A stretch of DNA of 64,000 bases from Burkholderia gladioli. GTDB lineage: Bacteria; Pseudomonadota; Gammaproteobacteria; Burkholderiales; Burkholderiaceae. Shown piece after piece: positions 60,612 to 64,000 of this stretch. The notes under the pieces are model-generated. The model was not told the DNA's origin. It did not search any database and saw only the letters and a list, made by a program, of their open reading frames with translations. A program made the position numbers and the translations under genes. The stretch spans positions 3,596,001 to 3,660,000 of the forward strand of contig NZ_CP009323.1 of the NCBI RefSeq assembly GCF_000959725.1, written 5' to 3'. The number at the start of each line of letters is the position of its first letter. Position 1 is the first letter of the stretch.

Positions 60612-61707
60612 TCGCCGAGTCGGCGCGCGGCGGGGTGGCCGCGGGCGGCGTGGCGACCGCCTCGAACGAGCGGTAGTAGCCGTGCACCGGGTCATAGAGA
60701 TGGCAGGCGCGGATCACCTTCCAGACCTCGCCGAGCGTGAACGGCTTCTGCCGGATCGAGCCGGGATAGGCGCGCTTGAGTGCCTCGCGTGCCTTGGGCA
60801 GGTTGTAGAAGGGGATCACCGGCACCACGTGGTGGGCGGCATGCACCGAGATGTTGTGGGTGAAGAAGTGCAGCCACTTCGGGTACTCGTAGTCGGTGGT
60901 CATCATCAGGCGGCTGCCGTTCAGGCTCCAGTGCTCGCGCGTCAGGAACGGCAGTTCGTCCGAGATGTGATGCATCATCGTGGTGGTGCTGAACCAGGCG
61001 TGGATGCCGAGCCAGGGGCCGAGGAAGTACAGCAGGAAACCCTGCCAGCCCGTGAACCAGACCAGGGTGGGCAGGTAGACGGCGGCGAACAGCACCGTGA
61101 TCACCACCGAGCGGCGCACGTCGTTGCGGGCCTCGCGCTTGGGGAACATGCTGGGCTTGAAGCCCGAGTGGCGCTGGTAGTTGACCGTGCCCAGCCAGAA
61201 CAGCCAGCTGCGCGTGCTGCGGTACACGAACTTCTCCCAGGCGCCCATGCGGCGGTATTGCTCCGGCAGCACCGGGCGCCAGTCGGTATCCATCTCCAGG
61301 CTGTTGGTGTTGGCGTGATGCAGGTTGTGCATGTGGCGCCAGCCGTGGAACGGGTAGAGCAGCGGGAACAGCGCGATCTGGCCGAGCGCGAAATTGAAGC
61401 GACGGCTCTTCGAGAAGGAGTTGTGCCCGCAATCGTGGGCGATGCAGAACAGGCCCCAGCCGCCCAGGCCGGCCAGCAGCCAGAGCGGGATCCAGAGCGA
61501 CCAGTGCGGCGCGTAGTGCACGCCGATCACGGCGCCCACGTAGAGCGCGGTGCTGGCGAAGAAGCCCAGCAGGCCGCGCGCCAGGCGCGGTTCGTAGAGT
61601 TCGCGCGGAATCGCGTCGGCCAGGCGCTCGCCGTCCAGCGACTTGATCGACTGCACGAAGTCCCGAAAGCCCGGGGTCTGCTGCTGCGGTAGTTGGATGG
61701 TTGCCAT
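60607..61707 (-). CDS. cayE: Membrane fatty acid desaturase (CayE-like)
   Basis: A 366-residue integral-membrane desaturase with all three histidine boxes: HDCGH (residues 91-95), HNLHH (127-131) and HAAHH (289-293), and about four membrane segments. This type inserts double or triple bonds into acyl chains; in polyyne clusters one of three or four such enzymes acts as acetylenase. It lies between the carrier protein gene (21 bases upstream) and the hydrolase gene. The stop codon is in a 13-bp tandem repeat. Confidence 0.93.
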   Translation of the reverse strand: MATIQLPQQQTPGFRDFVQSIKSLDGERLADAIPRELYEPRLARGLLGFFASTALYVGAVIGVHYAPHWSLWIPLWLLAGLGGWGLFCIAHDCGHNSFSKSRRFNFALGQIALFPLLYPFHGWRHMHNLHHANTNSLEMDTDWRPVLPEQYRRMGAWEKFVYRSTRSWLFWLGTVNYQRHSGFKPSMFPKREARNDVRRSVVITVLFAAVYLPTLVWFTGWQGFLLYFLGPWLGIHAWFSTTTMMHHISDELPFLTREHWSLNGSRLMMTTDYEYPKWLHFFTHNISVHAAHHVVPVIPFYNLPKAREALKRAYPGSIRQKPFTLGEVWKVIRACHLYDPVHGYYRSFEAVATPPAATPPRADSAI

Positions 61708-61728
61708 CGGTTCGCTCCTTGGTGGGCC

Positions 61729-62052
61729 TCAGGCCTTGATCTCGCCGGTGGCGAGTTCGGCGGCGAGATAGCTCGCCAGGTCGTCGATGTTCTGGTGTTC
61801 GAACAGCAGCGCCGGCGACAGGCGCTGCTCGAGCAGCTTCTCGAGATCGCCCGCGACCTGCAGCGCGACCAGCGAGTCGAGCCCGTAGGACTCGAAGCTG
61901 CGCGCCGGATCGATCTGCGCGATCGGCACGTTGAGTTGCCTGGCCAGTCGCTCGACCAGCCATTGATGGATGCCCGCCTCGGTGAGCGGGGTCGAGGAAC
62001 GTTTTTCCTCGATGAAGCCGATCTTGCTGAACAGGCTCGACATGAACGCCAT
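61729..62052 (-). CDS. cayD: Acyl carrier protein of the polyyne cluster (CayD-like)
   Basis: A 107-residue ACP with the phosphopantetheine site SYGLDSLVALQV (Ser60). An N-terminal extension of about 25 residues precedes the four-helix core. It holds the growing acyl chain on which the desaturases work. The start MAFMSSLF is preferred: GAGGAG is placed 9 bases before it on the minus strand. It lies in the middle of the desaturase genes, 62 bases after the upstream one. Confidence 0.93.
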   Translation of the reverse strand: MAFMSSLFSKIGFIEEKRSSTPLTEAGIHQWLVERLARQLNVPIAQIDPARSFESYGLDSLVALQVAGDLEKLLEQRLSPALLFEHQNIDDLASYLAAELATGEIKA

Positions 62053-62114
62053 GATGCGTACTCCTCAGGGTTGAAGAAGGCAAAGCAAAACAAAACGATC
62101 GGGATGCGGCGCGC

Positions 62115-63089
62115 TCAGGCGCCGCCGGGCTCGCGCTTGCGCACGCGCTCGATCACGTCGCGGCTGGGCGAGCGCAGCTCCTCGACGATGCCGAGCCATC
62201 CGAACAGCGCCAGCATCCAGCCCGACAGGTCCGGCTCCCACCAGTGCACGCCGTGCCGGTACCAGGCCGGGAAGGCGTGATGGTTGTTCTGCAGGCCCTC
62301 GCCGAAGGTCAGGAAGGCCACGATCCAGTTGTTGGTGCTGTGGTCGCGCGTGTCGAACGGGCGGCTGCCGTAGCGATGGCAGATCGAGCCGACGCACCAG
62401 GCGAACTGGTTGGCGATGAACATGCGCGCGAAGCCGCCGAACATCAGGCCGCACAGCGCGCCCATCCAGCTCGCGGTGATCAGCCCGCCGGCCACGGCCG
62501 GGATCGCGAGGCCGAGCAGGACCCAGTAGAAGTAGGTGCGATTGAAGAACAGCAGGCTGCGGTCCTTCAGGATGTCCTGCGCGAAGTAGCTCCAGCTCGA
62601 CATCTCGGGCGACATCATCCAGGGCATGTGGGCATGCCACAGCCCGCGCAGGCGCTCGGCGCGGCTCTCGCCCAGCAGGTTGGGCGAATGCGGGTCGCCC
62701 GGGCGGTCGCTGTAGGCGTGGTGGCGCCGGTGTGTGGTGACCCAGAACAGGATCGGGCCTTGCGCGGCCATCGAACCGCAGATCAGGATCAGCGCGCGGA
62801 ACAGCGGCGAGGTCTTGAAGGCGCGATGGGCCAGGAAGCGGTGGTAGCCGATCGAGACGCCGGCCATGTGCAGCACGTACATCGCGGCGAACAGCCAGGC
62901 GTCGACGCGCGTGGCGTAGCCGGCCCAGGCCAGCCAGGCCGCCGCCAGCGTGCCGGCCAACGGAATCGTCATCACGCCGAAGGCGGTCATCGCCTTGATG
63001 CGGGCGCCGCGCGCGTCGAGCACGCTGACGCCGCGCACCGGCTGGTCGTCGGGGAGGGTGGGCGCGGGGGTGAGATCGAGCTGGGTCAT
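62115..63089 (-). CDS. cayC: Membrane fatty acid desaturase (CayC-like)
   Basis: A 324-residue desaturase of the stearoyl-CoA/acyl-lipid type, with the boxes HRFLAH (residues 83-88), HRRHH (120-124) and QNNHHAFP near the C-terminus, and four membrane segments. The residues after HRRHH (AYSDRPGDPHSPNLLGESRA) are typical of delta-9 type enzymes. It begins after the stop of the neighbouring desaturase by 25 bases and follows the same orientation, so the two are cotranscribed paralogues. Confidence 0.93.
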   Translation of the reverse strand: MTQLDLTPAPTLPDDQPVRGVSVLDARGARIKAMTAFGVMTIPLAGTLAAAWLAWAGYATRVDAWLFAAMYVLHMAGVSIGYHRFLAHRAFKTSPLFRALILICGSMAAQGPILFWVTTHRRHHAYSDRPGDPHSPNLLGESRAERLRGLWHAHMPWMMSPEMSSWSYFAQDILKDRSLLFFNRTYFYWVLLGLAIPAVAGGLITASWMGALCGLMFGGFARMFIANQFAWCVGSICHRYGSRPFDTRDHSTNNWIVAFLTFGEGLQNNHHAFPAWYRHGVHWWEPDLSGWMLALFGWLGIVEELRSPSRDVIERVRKREPGGA

Positions 63090-63114
63090 GAAGGAATCTC
63101 CGGAAGGCGGGCGC

Positions 63115-64000
63115 TCAGGGCTGGGTGGCGCGGCTGCGCTCGGGGGCCGGGCGGCGCACGTCCCACACCAGGCCGAACACCGCCAGCAGCTCGATCAGGC
63201 CGCCCGACAGGTCGAGCTGCCAGAAGCGCTGGCTGGTGCGTGCGAGAGCCGGGAAGGCGTGATGGTTGTTGTGCCAGCCGCCGCCCACCGCCGGCAGGGC
63301 CAGCCAGAACACGTTGCGGCTCTGGTCGCGGGTGCGGTTCGGGCGCGGGCCGAAGCTGTGCGCGAAGGAGTTGATCGCCCAGGTGGCCTGGTCGACCAGG
63401 AAGATGCGCAGCAGGCCGCCCCACAGGAAACCCGTCAGCGCCGCGTAGCCGGTGCCGCCGATCAGCCAGCCGGCCAGCGTCGGCAGCGCCAGGCCGAGCG
63501 CGATCCACAGGAAGTAGAGGCGGTTCAGGCGCACCACCCAGCGGTCGCGCAGCAGGTCGGGGGTGAACTGGCTCCAGTTCTGCCGGCGCAGCGTGAACAG
63601 CCAGCCGACGTGCGCGTGCCAGATGCCGCGCAGGCGCCCGCCGAGATGCTCGCCGTGCAGGCGCGGCGAATGCGGGTCGCCTTCCTGGTCGGTGAAGGCG
63701 TGGTGCATGCGGTGCGTGGCGGCCCAGAACAGGATCGGCCCCTGCGCGGCCATCGAGCCGGCGATCGCGAACAGCGCCGTCACCACCGGGCCGGCCTTGA
63801 AGGCCTGGTGAGAGAAGAAGCGATGCAGCCCCGCCTCGACGCCAAGCGCGGTGACCAGGTACATCACCGCGAGCAGGCCGATCTCGAGCCGGCCGATGCC
63901 GTGCACAATCGCCAGCGCCACGGCCGCGAGCGCGCCGACGGCCGGGATCCCGACCGTGAGCCAGGCCAGGCGCCGTTCGGTGGCGCCGGTGCGATCGGCG
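63115..64000 (-). CDS. cayB: Membrane fatty acid desaturase, 5' end outside window (CayB-like)
   Basis: At least 294 residues of a desaturase closely related to the preceding one: HRFFSH, HRMHH and HNNHH boxes, and the GDPHSPRLHGEHLGGRLRGI loop. The frame remains open to the last base of the window (beginning ADRTGATERRLAWL), so the N-terminus is missing. In known cay clusters the fatty-acyl-AMP ligase gene cayA and this desaturase start the operon; that ligase would lie just to the right. Confidence 0.92.
   Translation of the reverse strand, partial: ADRTGATERRLAWLTVGIPAVGALAAVALAIVHGIGRLEIGLLAVMYLVTALGVEAGLHRFFSHQAFKAGPVVTALFAIAGSMAAQGPILFWAATHRMHHAFTDQEGDPHSPRLHGEHLGGRLRGIWHAHVGWLFTLRRQNWSQFTPDLLRDRWVVRLNRLYFLWIALGLALPTLAGWLIGGTGYAALTGFLWGGLLRIFLVDQATWAINSFAHSFGPRPNRTRDQSRNVFWLALPAVGGGWHNNHHAFPALARTSQRFWQLDLSGGLIELLAVFGLVWDVRRPAPERSRATQP

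Overview
The window is high-GC (roughly two thirds G+C), densely coded proteobacterial DNA. It is most likely a chromosomal segment of a plant-associated Burkholderia close to B. gladioli. That inference rests on three things: the right end carries most of a polyyne (caryoynencin-type) biosynthesis cluster, a lone candidate type III effector sits behind an hrp_II/PIP-type promoter, and the metabolic genes (fuconolactonase route for L-fucose, LutABC, AtuA, HutC regulation) are those common in Burkholderia. I saw no rRNA, tRNA, CRISPR array, insertion sequence or phage gene.

Left part (1-13.1 kb). It opens with the C-terminal end of a phospholipase C. Then come a small strongly translated peptide gene, a CBS-domain protein, a stress-type membrane protein, a YeeE/YedE transporter ending in an 18-bp terminator stem, two coupled secreted proteins, and a secreted non-specific nuclease overlapped by a small gene. 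Next are a flavin monooxygenase divergent from a GlxA-type AraC regulator, and an XRE-cupin regulator divergent from a two-gene operon for an FAH-family hydrolase and a lactonase-like metallo-hydrolase.

Middle-left (13.1-25.4 kb). An AtuA/AtuA-C/CitMHS set with a divergent LysR regulator is followed by a hut-like cluster. The cluster has an amino-acid ABC transporter of four genes, a HAL-family lyase, a HutC regulator and a urocanase. Three TTGTCTAGACAA-type HutC operators flank the transporter, regulator and urocanase genes. The lyase lacks exactly the Ala-Ser-Gly tripeptide that forms the MIO cofactor, so it is unlikely to be an ordinary histidine ammonia-lyase. Ergothioneine or another modified histidine is the best guess at its substrate.

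Middle (25.4-45.4 kb). This part holds a YXWXXGXW-repeat protein, a GNAT acetyltransferase, two large lipoproteins (one unknown, one an M1 metallopeptidase), and an L-fucose operon (lactonase, dehydratase, SDR, mutarotase, FucP, GntR). It continues with a non-standard dihydrofolate reductase, a small lipoprotein, and lutABC with a divergent FadR-type regulator and a perfect palindromic operator.

Right part (45.4-64 kb). A candidate F-box/LRR (GALA-like) effector is followed by a TTC38-like TPR protein, an SRPBCC protein, an aldo/keto reductase, a TetR-thiolase pair, a MarR regulator and an EmrAB-NodT efflux operon. The leftward polyyne cluster runs to the window edge: P450, rubredoxin, ferritin-like oxygenase, alpha/beta hydrolase, desaturase, ACP and two more desaturases, the last one cut by the edge. 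Three genes in the window end inside short tandem repeats whose units each carry a stop codon.
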